Notes under the pieces: generated by a model
Databases searched by the model: none
What the model was told of the DNA's origin: nothing
Seen by the model: only the letters and a program-made list of their open reading frames with translations
Origin: Planctomycetota bacterium
Lineage (GTDB): Bacteria > Planctomycetota > Phycisphaerae > FEN-1346
Assembly (NCBI GenBank): GCA_030602705.1
Contig: JAUVZF010000002.1
Location: 1-64,000, forward strand
Direction: 5' to 3'
DNA: 64,000 nucleotides
Translations under genes and position numbers: made by a program
Shown: positions 1 to 8,483 of the stretch, one piece after another
Numbering within the stretch: position 1 is the first letter of the stretch
Layout: the number at the start of each line of letters is the position of its first letter

Positions 1-228
1 GCACCAGCGCTGCGCCCGGCCACGGCCGATCCGAGGTTTCTGTATTTATCGAACCTCGCGGTACGCCGTCTTGACAAAAACCTTCGTTGCGCATGTTCCG
101 CCGGTGGAGCGGAGATGGCTGAGGGCGAAGGCACAGACGCCGGGCCCGGCGCCACGACCGGCCCCGCGGCCGGCGCGGGCGGTCCGCTCGCCGGGACCGG
201 TCCTTCGGCGTCGGCGGATGCGGTTTAG
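1..228 (+). CDS. Possible C-terminal end of a gene that starts before the window
   Basis: Frame 1 is open from the first base to a TAG at 226-228, giving 75 residues with no start codon needed if the gene begins upstream. The first 35 residues look like ordinary protein (DPRFLYLSNLAVRRLDKNL), and the rest is an Ala/Gly/Pro-rich tail. Its stop would overlap the stop of the convergent gene at 225-860, a common compact arrangement. I cannot assign a function. High GC makes open frames cheap, so this could also be non-coding. Confidence 0.35.
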   Translation, partial: APALRPATADPRFLYLSNLAVRRLDKNLRCACSAGGAEMAEGEGTDAGPGATTGPAAGAGGPLAGTGPSASADAV

Positions 229-860
229 CGCTTGCGGAGTTTGATGGTGGCGATGTCCGAAAGCCGCACGGAGAACTCGAACCGCAGGCCGATGACCGTC
301 TGGCCCATGTCGCCCTTGCCCAGGCAGTTACCCTGGTCACCGTACCCGCGCGCCCGGAGCTTCCTGGCCAAGAGACTGGGGTACCCCTCGATATCCTTGA
401 CGCCGTACCGCTCCAGGGCGTCGCGTCTGGGGCGGATAACGGCCTCCGTGCCGTCCTCAAGGTCGACGATAATCGCGCCGTCTTCAATGCGGACCGCCCA
501 GTAGAGCCGGCTCGCCGGCCAGCTCGTCTCGGCCGGTTGAGTGGCGCTCCAAGGCGACGTGGCCGGCGAAGGCGCCGCGGGCTTTGGCGTGCGCGGCGCC
601 GGCCCGCTGAAGCAGAGAAAGTACACGACCAGACCTATCCCGACCAGCACCACGAAGCCGGCGCTCCCAAGGAGCGCCAACTCCCTGGTGCGGCTCCGGC
701 GGTCTTCCCGGAGCGGAGAATGAGGCGATGGGTGCCCGGCCGGCCGGGCGCCGGGGATGCGGGCCACTTGGCCGCAGGCGGGGCACTTGGCGCGGCGTCC
801 GGCGTACTCGTCCTTGAAGTGGTACTCCTTCCCGCACGCACAGCGGACGTCGATGGGCAT
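225..860 (-). CDS. Zinc-ribbon, single-pass membrane protein
   Basis: A 211-residue protein of unknown function. The N-terminus carries a zinc-ribbon-like Cys set (CACG near residue 8, CPAC near residue 26), a form often seen at the start of planctomycete membrane proteins. One strong hydrophobic segment follows at about residues 63-88 (LLGSAGFVVLVGIGLVVYFL), then a Pro/Ala/Ser-rich linker. The C-terminal domain of about 95 residues is soluble, probably extracytoplasmic, and ends KLRKR. The topology suggests a cytoplasmic zinc ribbon, one TM helix and an exported sensor or scaffold domain. It is transcribed alone, with a 213-bp gap to the next minus-strand gene upstream. No domain name can be given for the C-terminus from sequence alone. 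Confidence 0.7.
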   Translation of the reverse strand: MPIDVRCACGKEYHFKDEYAGRRAKCPACGQVARIPGARPAGHPSPHSPLREDRRSRTRELALLGSAGFVVLVGIGLVVYFLCFSGPAPRTPKPAAPSPATSPWSATQPAETSWPASRLYWAVRIEDGAIIVDLEDGTEAVIRPRRDALERYGVKDIEGYPSLLARKLRARGYGDQGNCLGKGDMGQTVIGLRFEFSVRLSDIATIKLRKR

Positions 861-1073
861 GGCTTCCTACCCTCTCGATGGCTAGAACAATCGACTTGGA
901 ATCCCTTTCGGGGCACAAAGCCCCTCCCGGGATTCTTGGCTGAACTCTACCCAACGAAACAGGGTCTGTCAAGCACAAGGGGGCGGGGAGCACGGTCGCG
1001 GGGCTGACGCCGGCCCAACCTTGACGGCAAGCGGCAGCAGGTCTACGATGCCGCCCGCACCAAAGAGTCATGG

Positions 1074-2213
1074 TCACGCGGCCCTGCGACGGTGCCGCAC
1101 AAAGACACCTCCCAGGGCCAGCAGTGCCAGCGTGGCCGGTTCGGGCACCATGTAAATCTCGTAGTCCCAGTCCGCGCCCTGCCAGACGATGTTCAGACCT
1201 GAGATCTGGGGGTACCGATCGGGGTAGTCGTTATCGGTAATCTGGGTGACGGTCGTGCCGTCGTACATGAAGATCTCAAAGTCCCAGCCCTCGTCGTCAT
1301 ATCCTTCCCAGACCACGAGGGCCCCGTCGATCTGCGGGTTCATGTCGTCATAGTCATTGTCGGTGAGCTGGATGACCGTACTGCCGTCGTAGTAGAAGAT
1401 CTCGTCGTCGAAACCGGTGTCGCCTGTGGCTACCCAGACCACGTTCGTTCCCGAGATCTTCTGCTCCCAGTCGTTGTAGTCATTGTTGGTGATCGGAGTC
1501 TCCGTGACGCCATTCCAGAGGACCAGTTCATAGTCGCCATCGGTGTCGTCCCACCGTTGCCAGACGACGTTCGTTCCTGAGATCTCCGGATGGATGTCGG
1601 TAACGTCGTTGTCCGTCAGTTGAGTGGCGGGCAGGGAACCCGTGTATAGGTAGATCTCGTCGTCGTGGAAATCCGCCATGCTATTCCAGACCGCGTAGGA
1701 CCCCGAGATCCTGGGGTTCTCGTCCATGTTATTGTTGCTGCTGATCTGGAGGACGGTGCCGTTGTAATAGTAGATTTCAGGATCGTTGCCGTCATAGCCT
1801 TGCCAGACGACGTTCGATCCTGAGATCTGCGGGTCCCTGTCGTCCCAGGTGTCATTGGTGATCTGGGTCGTGGTGACGCCGTTGTAGAGGTAGATCTCAC
1901 TGTCGTTGTAGGCGCTGTCGTCCTCACCGGACCAGACGACGTTCGATCCGGAGACCTGGGGACTGACGTTTTCCCTGCCGGTGTTGGTCAGCTGGGTAGT
2001 GCTGACACCGTCATAGAAGAAGACCTCAGAGGTCCAGAAGTCCAACCAGCCTTCCCAGGCCACGTTCGATCCTGAGATCTGGGGGCGCTCGTCCTCATAG
2101 TCGTTGTCGGTGATCTTCTGGATGCCGGCCGCTCTCGCCCCGGTCTGGCTCAGAGCTCCCAACCCGACGACCACACAGAGTGCGGTAAGAAGAGCTGTCC
2201 GAAAGAGTCTCAT
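1074..2213 (-). CDS. PEP-CTERM secreted beta-propeller protein
   Basis: A 379-residue exported protein. Residues 1-29 form a signal peptide ending in ARAA. The body is eight tandem copies of a repeat of about 42 residues with the core PQISGSNVVWQG followed by an acidic stretch and EIYxYDG, resembling the TolB/WD40-like propeller blades of planctomycete and cyanobacterial surface proteins. The last 22 residues are a PEP-CTERM sorting tag: VPEPATLALL, a hydrophobic stretch, then RHRRRAA. This predicts exosortase processing and anchoring to the surface or the extracellular matrix. Asp/Asn-rich loops in every blade suggest calcium binding (inference). The gene stands alone, and a strong hairpin lies about 80 bp upstream. 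The substrate or partner is unknown. Confidence 0.88.
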   Translation of the reverse strand: MRLFRTALLTALCVVVGLGALSQTGARAAGIQKITDNDYEDERPQISGSNVAWEGWLDFWTSEVFFYDGVSTTQLTNTGRENVSPQVSGSNVVWSGEDDSAYNDSEIYLYNGVTTTQITNDTWDDRDPQISGSNVVWQGYDGNDPEIYYYNGTVLQISSNNNMDENPRISGSYAVWNSMADFHDDEIYLYTGSLPATQLTDNDVTDIHPEISGTNVVWQRWDDTDGDYELVLWNGVTETPITNNDYNDWEQKISGTNVVWVATGDTGFDDEIFYYDGSTVIQLTDNDYDDMNPQIDGALVVWEGYDDEGWDFEIFMYDGTTVTQITDNDYPDRYPQISGLNIVWQGADWDYEIYMVPEPATLALLALGGVFVRHRRRAA

Positions 2214-2286
2214 GGCCTCGCTCCTTACCCCCTCTTCCCTTGAGAATTGCCCTCAATTGGGCAGGCCCAAGCACGATTATGAAAAA

Positions 2287-2325
2287 CGGGCCAAGATGTC
2301 CGCTCCCTCCGGACATCTTAACCCG
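2287..2325. terminator. Strong intergenic hairpin
   Basis: A perfect 10-bp stem, AAGATGTCCG / CGGACATCTT, encloses a 7-nt loop. The flanking CGGG/CCCG can pair beyond a 2x2 internal loop. It lies between the start of the PEP-CTERM gene (minus) and the truncated kinase (plus). There is no clear T-tract on either side, so it may be a 5'-leader structure or a dyad binding site rather than a terminator. Confidence 0.4.
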
Positions 2326-2476
2326 TCTATTTACCCGCAGGCACATTATACACCATGGCTGCAAGAAGTCAAACACATTCTTATCCGCGCGACTCGCGTG
2401 AACGGGCACTTTACCTTGACCCCGGCCCATCTGGGCCCTACGATTCCGCTCGCATCCTTCGATTACGGACAAGGGT

Positions 2477-2728
2477 ATGGCGCGGAAAGAACAGGGCCGT
2501 ATCCCGAAACGAATCCTTCGCGGCGGCCCGGCTCGTGAATCGTTCGAGTTGAACGGCCGCGCCTATCGCCTCGACAAAGTCCTCAAGCACGACTTCTTCG
2601 CAGTCACGGGGCGATACGCCGGGCCGGACGGCCGGCGCGTGGTCCTCAAGCACTATCACACCGAGCCGTGGCTCGGATGGCCGCTCGACTGGGCGGGGCG
2701 CCTGATGGCCGACCGCGAGGTCCGCAAC
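2477..2728 (+). pseudogene. N-terminal fragment of a kinase-like gene
   Basis: The first 84 codons of this ORF read like the N-terminal lobe of a protein-kinase-like or lipopolysaccharide-kinase-like protein: a beta-hairpin (FELNGRAYRLDKVL), then VVLKHYHTEP with a candidate ATP-binding Lys, and the start of helix C (MADREVRN). After Asn84 the frame loses similarity to anything kinase-like and runs antisense into the 3' end of the neighbouring YVTN/cytochrome gene. The catalytic loop, DFG and the whole C-lobe are absent. I read this as the remnant left by a deletion or rearrangement with its junction near 2730. The family assignment is from memory of the motif style. Confidence 0.5.
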
Positions 2729-2826
2729 CAAGCAGAGCAAGCAGGAACACCGGCAAGTTTCGCCTCGGCCGCCCCCGTGAACTGTTCCAGCGCGCGGCAA
2801 CGGTATGCCCGCTGCCGGCCGGGAAA

Positions 2827-4809
2827 CTACAGCGAGAGGACGAATTCGACCAGGTGGTTGATCTCGTCACGGGTGAGCGAGCCAATCTCGCCGCGCTCCT
2901 TGCCGTGCTTGCCCTTGATGATCAACTCCTCGATCGTGGTGTAGCGACCGTCGTGCAGGTACGGGGCGGTCCGCCAGGTCTCGATCAGTGTGGGTGTGTC
3001 GAAGTCCGCCCGGTAGTCGTACGGGCTTTTCGACGCCACGTCGTAGATTCGCAGATCCGTGTACAGGGGGGCCGGATGGCACTTGGCGCAGCCTGCCTTG
3101 TCGCTGAAGAACAGCCTCTTGCCTCGCCGGGCCGCCGGGCTGAGCCGACCGTTCACAAGGTACGGGCTGGGGACCGGCCGGAGCGACTTCAGATACGCAT
3201 CAATCGCCGCGGCGTCTTCTTCCCGGCATTCGCCCAACAGGATATGCCTGATGCCGGCGCGGACGCCCACCTCGGCCGAGTCGCGTACGGCCGTGGCCAT
3301 CGCCGGCGGGGTCTTGTGGGCAAGGAGCAGGCTCTTGGTGTTCTTCAGATTGCCCATCCCGTCGTTCAGCAGGTCCCAGTTCAGGCCGTCCGTCCGGGCA
3401 TCCGGATGGCAACTGGCACAACTCTGCCACTGCTGCATACAAAGGGTCGCGTCGTTGAAGAGCATGCGGCCGCGCTGCCGGGCGGTGAGTTGCGGCTCGC
3501 TGCCCAACGCAATTGTGCCTGCCCGGCCGCCCGCTTTGGCTTCAAGAGGGATGACGCCCACCGTATCGGTGAAGTATTCGGCGACGTAAGCGTTGGAGCC
3601 GGCGATGGTCACTCCACGGCCCCCCTTGCCGTTGAGCCTGATTCGCCGCCGCAACCCGGCCAGGAACGTCAGGTCGTTGGATACGCCTGCGGCGGTGCCC
3701 AAGATATAAAGGTCTCGCTGCTCGTAGTCGCCCGCTTCCGCTTTGCCCGCCAGGCCGGCGCGGTAGCGGCGGAAATAGTCCAATATCTCATTGCGGTCGT
3801 CATAGGTGACTTCTCCGACGCTGCCTGCGTCCGGCTCCACCGCCATCGCAAGCAGTTTGGCCAAAAGGGCGGGCGCATTGATGAGGCTCACCTCGTGGCT
3901 GCCGGCGTGTGTCACGCAGACCCATTTCCCGTCGGCGGTGCAGGCGACGCCCCACGGGTTCGCCGCACCCATGTCCATATTGTCCAACAGCACCGTGTTG
4001 ACCAATCTGCTTTCCGCCGTGTCGATGATGCTGAGGGCGTTGGCGTTCATCCATCCGTAGCCCACCTGCATGGTGGGCAACTCGTAACGGGCCATCAGAT
4101 GTGTAACGTATGCATATCTGCCGTCCGGGGAGACGCACACACCCCGCAGGCCGGTCGCCCCGTCCGGAAGGCGAACCGTGGACGGCCGGTTGGTCTTCGT
4201 GTCGACGACGGTCACCGCACCCGACACGGGGTAGGCATCGGCGCGACCGGCAGGCAGGTGGTTGATCACCAGGACGGACCTGCCGCCGGGCGTGACGGCG
4301 GCGGCAAAGGGTTCACGGACCGCGGGCACCCGCACCACCTCCTCGTTCGTCCGGAGGTCTATCACGGAAATGTCGTTGCTGAACCGGTTGCACACGTACA
4401 GGCGCTTGCCGTCGGGGGCGACGGCGGGGCCAATCGCCGTGTGGCCGGCCGCGATGCTCGCCGTCACCTCGCCCGACGCGGCGTCGATGGCCAAGACGGT
4501 GCTTCGGGCAGCGGCGCAGGTTACGTACAGCCTGCTGCCGTCGGGGCTCAACACCAGGCCGGTCGGCTCAGAGGGCATGCGGATGGAGCGGATGACCCTG
4601 CGGCTGTGAAGATCCACGAAGGCAATCTGCCCGGCATCGGCGTTGGCAACGTAGAGAGTTCGACCGTCTTTCGACGCAACCAGGGCACAGGGACCCAGGA
4701 AGTTCCCCGCCTCCACGGCGCCGCCCATCGCAGTAACCACTATGCTGCACGCGGCCACCACCCGGAACCACGGCCGGAATCCGCCGGTTATGAATCTATC
4801 TCTTTGCAT
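2827..4809 (-). CDS. Secreted YVTN beta-propeller / di-haem cytochrome c protein
   Basis: A 660-residue exported protein. I start it at the internal Met (MQRDRFITGG) rather than the 4899 start, because a signal peptide follows directly (VVAACSIVVTAMGGAVEAG). The N-terminal half holds YVTN-type propeller repeats (LYVANADAGQ, LYVTCAAARS, LYVCNRFSND, AYVTHLMARY). The C-terminal part holds two CXXCH haem-binding motifs, CASCH and CAKCH, in a cytochrome-c-peroxidase/MauG-like context (TAPYLHDGRYTTIEEL). Proteins of this layout are periplasmic or extracellular electron-transfer or peroxidase-like enzymes. The natural substrate is not readable. The gene lies tail-to-tail with a decayed kinase fragment and alone on the minus strand. 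Confidence 0.85.
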   Translation of the reverse strand: MQRDRFITGGFRPWFRVVAACSIVVTAMGGAVEAGNFLGPCALVASKDGRTLYVANADAGQIAFVDLHSRRVIRSIRMPSEPTGLVLSPDGSRLYVTCAAARSTVLAIDAASGEVTASIAAGHTAIGPAVAPDGKRLYVCNRFSNDISVIDLRTNEEVVRVPAVREPFAAAVTPGGRSVLVINHLPAGRADAYPVSGAVTVVDTKTNRPSTVRLPDGATGLRGVCVSPDGRYAYVTHLMARYELPTMQVGYGWMNANALSIIDTAESRLVNTVLLDNMDMGAANPWGVACTADGKWVCVTHAGSHEVSLINAPALLAKLLAMAVEPDAGSVGEVTYDDRNEILDYFRRYRAGLAGKAEAGDYEQRDLYILGTAAGVSNDLTFLAGLRRRIRLNGKGGRGVTIAGSNAYVAEYFTDTVGVIPLEAKAGGRAGTIALGSEPQLTARQRGRMLFNDATLCMQQWQSCASCHPDARTDGLNWDLLNDGMGNLKNTKSLLLAHKTPPAMATAVRDSAEVGVRAGIRHILLGECREEDAAAIDAYLKSLRPVPSPYLVNGRLSPAARRGKRLFFSDKAGCAKCHPAPLYTDLRIYDVASKSPYDYRADFDTPTLIETWRTAPYLHDGRYTTIEELIIKGKHGKERGEIGSLTRDEINHLVEFVLSL

Positions 4810-5057
4810 CTGGTACAACCCGGAATCGCGCGCCCGTCGGACGTCGTCATACACAAAGGGCTTTGACGCAACCAGGCCGACCGCCAGCGCTGATCTCAAT
4901 CTGTTCAGGCGAGATAGTCAGGGACGCAGGCCAGTAGGCCACTCCGGCAAGTTACCATACGCGATACGGCACTGCCACTATCATCTGGTGCGGGTTTCGG
5001 GAAGGGGCGTGGCAACGATTTCCGGCATGAGGCAAGGGCTCCGAGCCGCGACCCGCT

Positions 5058-5150
5058 GTGTGCCACGGCCGGTCTTGTCCGGCCGTGTGTTGTTCATGCG
5101 GTGGGTGGCGCACGCAAGAACACGGCCGGACAAGACCGGCCGTGGCACAC
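5058..5150. repeat. 93-bp inverted repeat with perfect 30-bp arms
   Basis: The two 30-bp arms (5058-5087 and 5121-5150) are exact reverse complements separated by 33 bp. Each arm itself contains a 9-bp stem, CACGGCCGG / CCGGCCGTG, around ACAAGA. The same 30-bp arm recurs once, exactly, at 23817-23846. This is a dispersed palindromic repeat of unknown function, REP-like in style. Confidence 0.8.
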
Positions 5151-5476
5151 GCGCTCTGCGCGTTTTTTGCCGGGCATAAAGCCCGGCGCTACTGCGGTTT
5201 GGCCGTAGCGCCGGGGTTTATCCCCGGCGCATCCTGGCCGGAGCCGCGCCGGCCATGACACCGCGCCCTTGGGCCGCATGCTGCGGTCTGGAGACCGCGC
5301 CGTGCTGCCCGCCAAGACGGCAGCGCCCGTCAACAGAAACCCGTATCCTGTCCCCGTAATACGGTCCCTTCGTGTAATGCTCTTCCACAGATTGAAAGCA
5401 AGACTTCTTGCATGCCGGACGGATCCGCATCCCCGATCCCTCTTCCTGCGCCGGCACACCCCCGTACATTCCATGG

Positions 5477-5604
5477 GTACGTGTTTAGCGTCCCACGCGC
5501 CACCAAGAGGGTGGCACGGCAGCGGCGAAGCCGCGGCCGTGGGTCGCGTCGCGCCGAGTGCGGGTGCACGGCCCAAGGGCCGTGCCACCCCGCTAAACAC
5601 GTAC
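5477..5604. mobile_element. MITE-like element, type A, copy 1 (128 bp)
   Basis: It begins GTACGTGTTTAGCG and ends with the reverse complement CGCTAAACACGTAC. It is flanked by the 8-bp direct repeat ATTCCATG (5468-5475 and 5605-5612, with one extra G on the left). Inner arms GGGTGGCACGGC / GCCGTGCCACCC make the whole element one long hairpin. A second copy lies at 45614-45741. No transposase is encoded. Confidence 0.85.
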
Positions 5605-5614
5605 ATTCCATGAA

Positions 5615-8224
5615 CTATGGAGTTTGCAGCGGCGCAAGCGCCTGATTGATGGTATCGGAACATGGATCGCGCAGGGGTTTTGCCTTTTTTTTGGCGCCGC
5701 GCGGCCGGAAGGTCTCGTGTCCGGCCATGACCTTGGACAGGCTTTCAAGCCATTGGCGCTTTTGCTCCGGCTGCTTCAGGCAATTTCCGGCTGCCTTTAT
5801 CCTGGCCGCCAACAGACGGCAGTCCTTGAGATTTCGCTCGCCGGCTACGGATCGCTTCAATTCCAAAGCGACCCGAGCCAGAAGCGGTTTCATCAATTCT
5901 GATTCCGGCGGCATCTTCTGGCCGGACAGCCTGGCCAAGACCGGCACTGAGGCATCGGTGGCGACACGGTACTTATGCCCGAAGTACTTTTCGTGTCCTT
6001 GTGCCTGTTTCCATAGTGTCAGGGCCCATTGTTTCCTTGCTTCCTTATTCTTAATGCAATTTGCCGCAGCCTTGATTCTGACCGCCATCCTGGTGCTGGC
6101 GACATCATTATCGCGCGAGGCTTTGGTTTGCACAGATTTCAAATGCTCTTTGAAGGCCTGCTTTGTGCGGGATAAAAGTGCAGGCAGCCCCCCAATCGCC
6201 AGCCGGTAGGCGGCCAGTGTGGCGGGGATATCGCACTTCTCTTCTTGCAGGAACGCAAAAACCGCCCTAACCGTCCGCTTGTCCTTCGGCACCGGTAGTT
6301 TGGCGATGCGTGCGAACATGCGGCTCTTAAGGGTCTTGTTATAAAGGCCGTCCACCGGGCATCCGGGCTTGCCATTCGCTGCCGCAAGCATAGCGCGAAA
6401 CGCTTGCCAGAATCGAACCTGCTCCTGCGGGGTGGCGGCCGCAGCCTGGGCGGCGTCAGCGAGGAGGAAGTTGTATGGGTTTATGGCAAGACCACTTTCC
6501 AGCAGCCTGACGCCGTGAGCCTGGCGCTGGGCCTCCGGAAGCAGGCGGAAGACGGCGTAGGCCATCGTGGAATCGAGGTAAGACTGCACGCCATAGTTCA
6601 CCGCCCACGCGACGCTCTGGTGGTACACCATGGGCTTGCGTTGATGAAACGAGATCTCATAGCCATTCTTCCTGCCAGTCCGCTTAACCAGGTCTTCGCC
6701 GAAGAACCAGGGCGTGAACGGAGTTGTTTTGTCGTCACCGCCCGTCGCGTATTGCCCGCCTTTACAACTATAGGTTTTGGTTTTGGGATCATACCTGAAT
6801 GCAACCATGGCGCAATGGCCCGGCTGGATGGCCTGGGAGGCCGGAATGCCCAGAACGTTGTGGGAACGCGATGAGATAGCGGCCATCGTCCCGCACACGC
6901 CTCCGTCCTTCAGCATTATCTGGATGGTGCTGTAGGTGAACGGGTACGGCTTCAGGCGTCGCGCGGACTGCATGGCATGCTGCTGCGCTATGCCTCCGAT
7001 GAACTCGCCATACGTCTGAAACTCCCCTTTGTCGCGGAATGCCGCCCACCGCTCCTCGCGTTCGCGCAAAGGTTGGTTATTCGCCGCGAGCATGGTCAGG
7101 ATCGGCCAGGGTGCGGTCAGAGGAAAACGCGGCCACTTGCGCTGAGCCTGAGTCTCCGGAGGGAATTTGTATTCATTGTTCCGGATAAGATAAGCGCATC
7201 GCTCAGCCGGCGAGGGGAATGGATCGCGCTTTGCCGGCAACAACCCCCTGGCCTCGTAGGCCGTACGGAACAGAAAGTAGGCTTCGTTAATATTCTTGTA
7301 TTGCTGACCACGAACCATATCGCGACTGTTCCAGTGGACGATGCGCTCACCGCAGTCAATCTTGACCGTCTGTCCCTTGGCCTTCATATAGGCGTTGAAC
7401 TTTTCCTGAAGGGCTTTGCTGGCCAACACATCGGCGGCGTAAAGAGAGCGCGTACGCTTCTCGGTGACCGCAACCTTCTTGGGCTTCCGTTTGGGCGCGG
7501 GGATGGCAATGCCACGCTTGTCGTACTTGAGTTCAGGCAGCACTGCCTTGTGTCCGACCACGACATCCTCTTCAATCGTGTTCTCATTGAGGAAGTTGAT
7601 GATGTGGTCGTTCATGTCGAGTGTGCGACCGGGCGCCTTCGTATCTACCGGCTTCCGCGGATCGCCGTTGATGACCAGTTTCAGGGGCGGGCGCGGCGTG
7701 ATGTCGGCTTCCACTTCTTGTTTGGTATGCACGATGGCCGCCGCCAGCGCGAGTTGGCGATACTTCTCAAACGCGGCCTTCCCCAGGTCCAGTCGCAGTG
7801 AGTACAGCAGTAACAGCACATCCGACGCTTTGTGGTGGGCGCCATAGACGCCGGCTTCCATTTCCGGATTGGCATCGATCCACGCAAAGAATTCATCCGG
7901 TAATGACTTACCTTGCGCTTGCAGATCAGACTTCGCTTGCGCCTTGGCGTAGGCAAGAAACGCCTCACGAACTTTCGGAGTGAACTTGTACCGTTCGTTC
8001 ACACAGATTTTGAGCATCCTCGCTTTGCGTTCGTTCGCCTTCGTCAACAGGGCGCCGGCGCCATCTGCCTTTGTGGCAGCCTTTGTTTCTATTGCTTTGC
8101 CCGGAGCCGGCGGTGGCTCGGCAGATTGGGCCTTTCCGGCGGAGAGGCCCGCAAGGATTATTGAAAATGCTATAGCAAGCGACCTGCTTGTCGCTGTTCC
8201 GGCATGGCGCACATTATTGTTCAT
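5615..8224 (-). CDS. Secreted transglutaminase-like protein
   Basis: An 869-residue exported protein. The ORF is open to 8554, but I start at MNNNVRHAG because a signal peptide follows (LAIAFSIILAGLSAGKAQSA) and GGAG lies 8 nt upstream. About halfway along, DGGVCGTMAAISSRSHNVLG followed by QPGHCAMVAF has the Cys (about residue 443) and His (about 469) arrangement of transglutaminase/cysteine-protease-like folds common in planctomycete secreted proteins. The flanks are helical. The C-terminal 300 residues are Lys/Arg/Ala-rich and probably alpha-solenoid. There is no recognised partner. It lies directly downstream of the methyltransferase/PQQ-propeller gene on the same strand, with a 259-bp gap. 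The enzymatic role (crosslinking or proteolysis) is inference from the Cys-His pair. Confidence 0.65.
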   Translation of the reverse strand: MNNNVRHAGTATSRSLAIAFSIILAGLSAGKAQSAEPPPAPGKAIETKAATKADGAGALLTKANERKARMLKICVNERYKFTPKVREAFLAYAKAQAKSDLQAQGKSLPDEFFAWIDANPEMEAGVYGAHHKASDVLLLLYSLRLDLGKAAFEKYRQLALAAAIVHTKQEVEADITPRPPLKLVINGDPRKPVDTKAPGRTLDMNDHIINFLNENTIEEDVVVGHKAVLPELKYDKRGIAIPAPKRKPKKVAVTEKRTRSLYAADVLASKALQEKFNAYMKAKGQTVKIDCGERIVHWNSRDMVRGQQYKNINEAYFLFRTAYEARGLLPAKRDPFPSPAERCAYLIRNNEYKFPPETQAQRKWPRFPLTAPWPILTMLAANNQPLREREERWAAFRDKGEFQTYGEFIGGIAQQHAMQSARRLKPYPFTYSTIQIMLKDGGVCGTMAAISSRSHNVLGIPASQAIQPGHCAMVAFRYDPKTKTYSCKGGQYATGGDDKTTPFTPWFFGEDLVKRTGRKNGYEISFHQRKPMVYHQSVAWAVNYGVQSYLDSTMAYAVFRLLPEAQRQAHGVRLLESGLAINPYNFLLADAAQAAAATPQEQVRFWQAFRAMLAAANGKPGCPVDGLYNKTLKSRMFARIAKLPVPKDKRTVRAVFAFLQEEKCDIPATLAAYRLAIGGLPALLSRTKQAFKEHLKSVQTKASRDNDVASTRMAVRIKAAANCIKNKEARKQWALTLWKQAQGHEKYFGHKYRVATDASVPVLARLSGQKMPPESELMKPLLARVALELKRSVAGERNLKDCRLLAARIKAAGNCLKQPEQKRQWLESLSKVMAGHETFRPRGAKKKAKPLRDPCSDTINQALAPLQTP

Positions 8225-8483
8225 TATCAGGCTCCTATCACTTCGGTGGCTATCCATGGTTCCTCCGCTCGTGAAAGCGGCCGCGACGGCCCTATTATGT
8301 TCCTTCGTCAGTTGGCCGGACATGCACGTAGGGATATCCGGTGTCAGGATACGCGTTTCACCTCCGCTTGCGGGGGCGGCCGGGCCGGCCGGGAAGCAGG
8401 CGGCGCCGCAGCCGATGCCCCGGACGAAGGCGCGACGTGGTGTCCGCCTGTGTGTCCCATGATGTCGCACCCTTCCCCGGCCC

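Larger units (their letters stand above)
4810..5614. other. Gene-free stretch packed with palindromic repeats
   Basis: About 800 bp lie between the YVTN/cytochrome gene and the transglutaminase-like gene. I see no credible coding frame. The region holds a 93-bp inverted repeat (5058-5150), hairpins built from GCCGGGC-ATAAA-GCCCGGC near 5168-5185 and CGCCGGGG-TTTAT-CCCCGGCG near 5210-5230, and the terminal-inverted-repeat element at 5477-5604. Confidence 0.7.

Noticed and set aside
2668-4866. 732-aa ORF on the plus strand
   Set aside because: Antisense shadow of the YVTN/cytochrome gene, with composition unlike a real protein.
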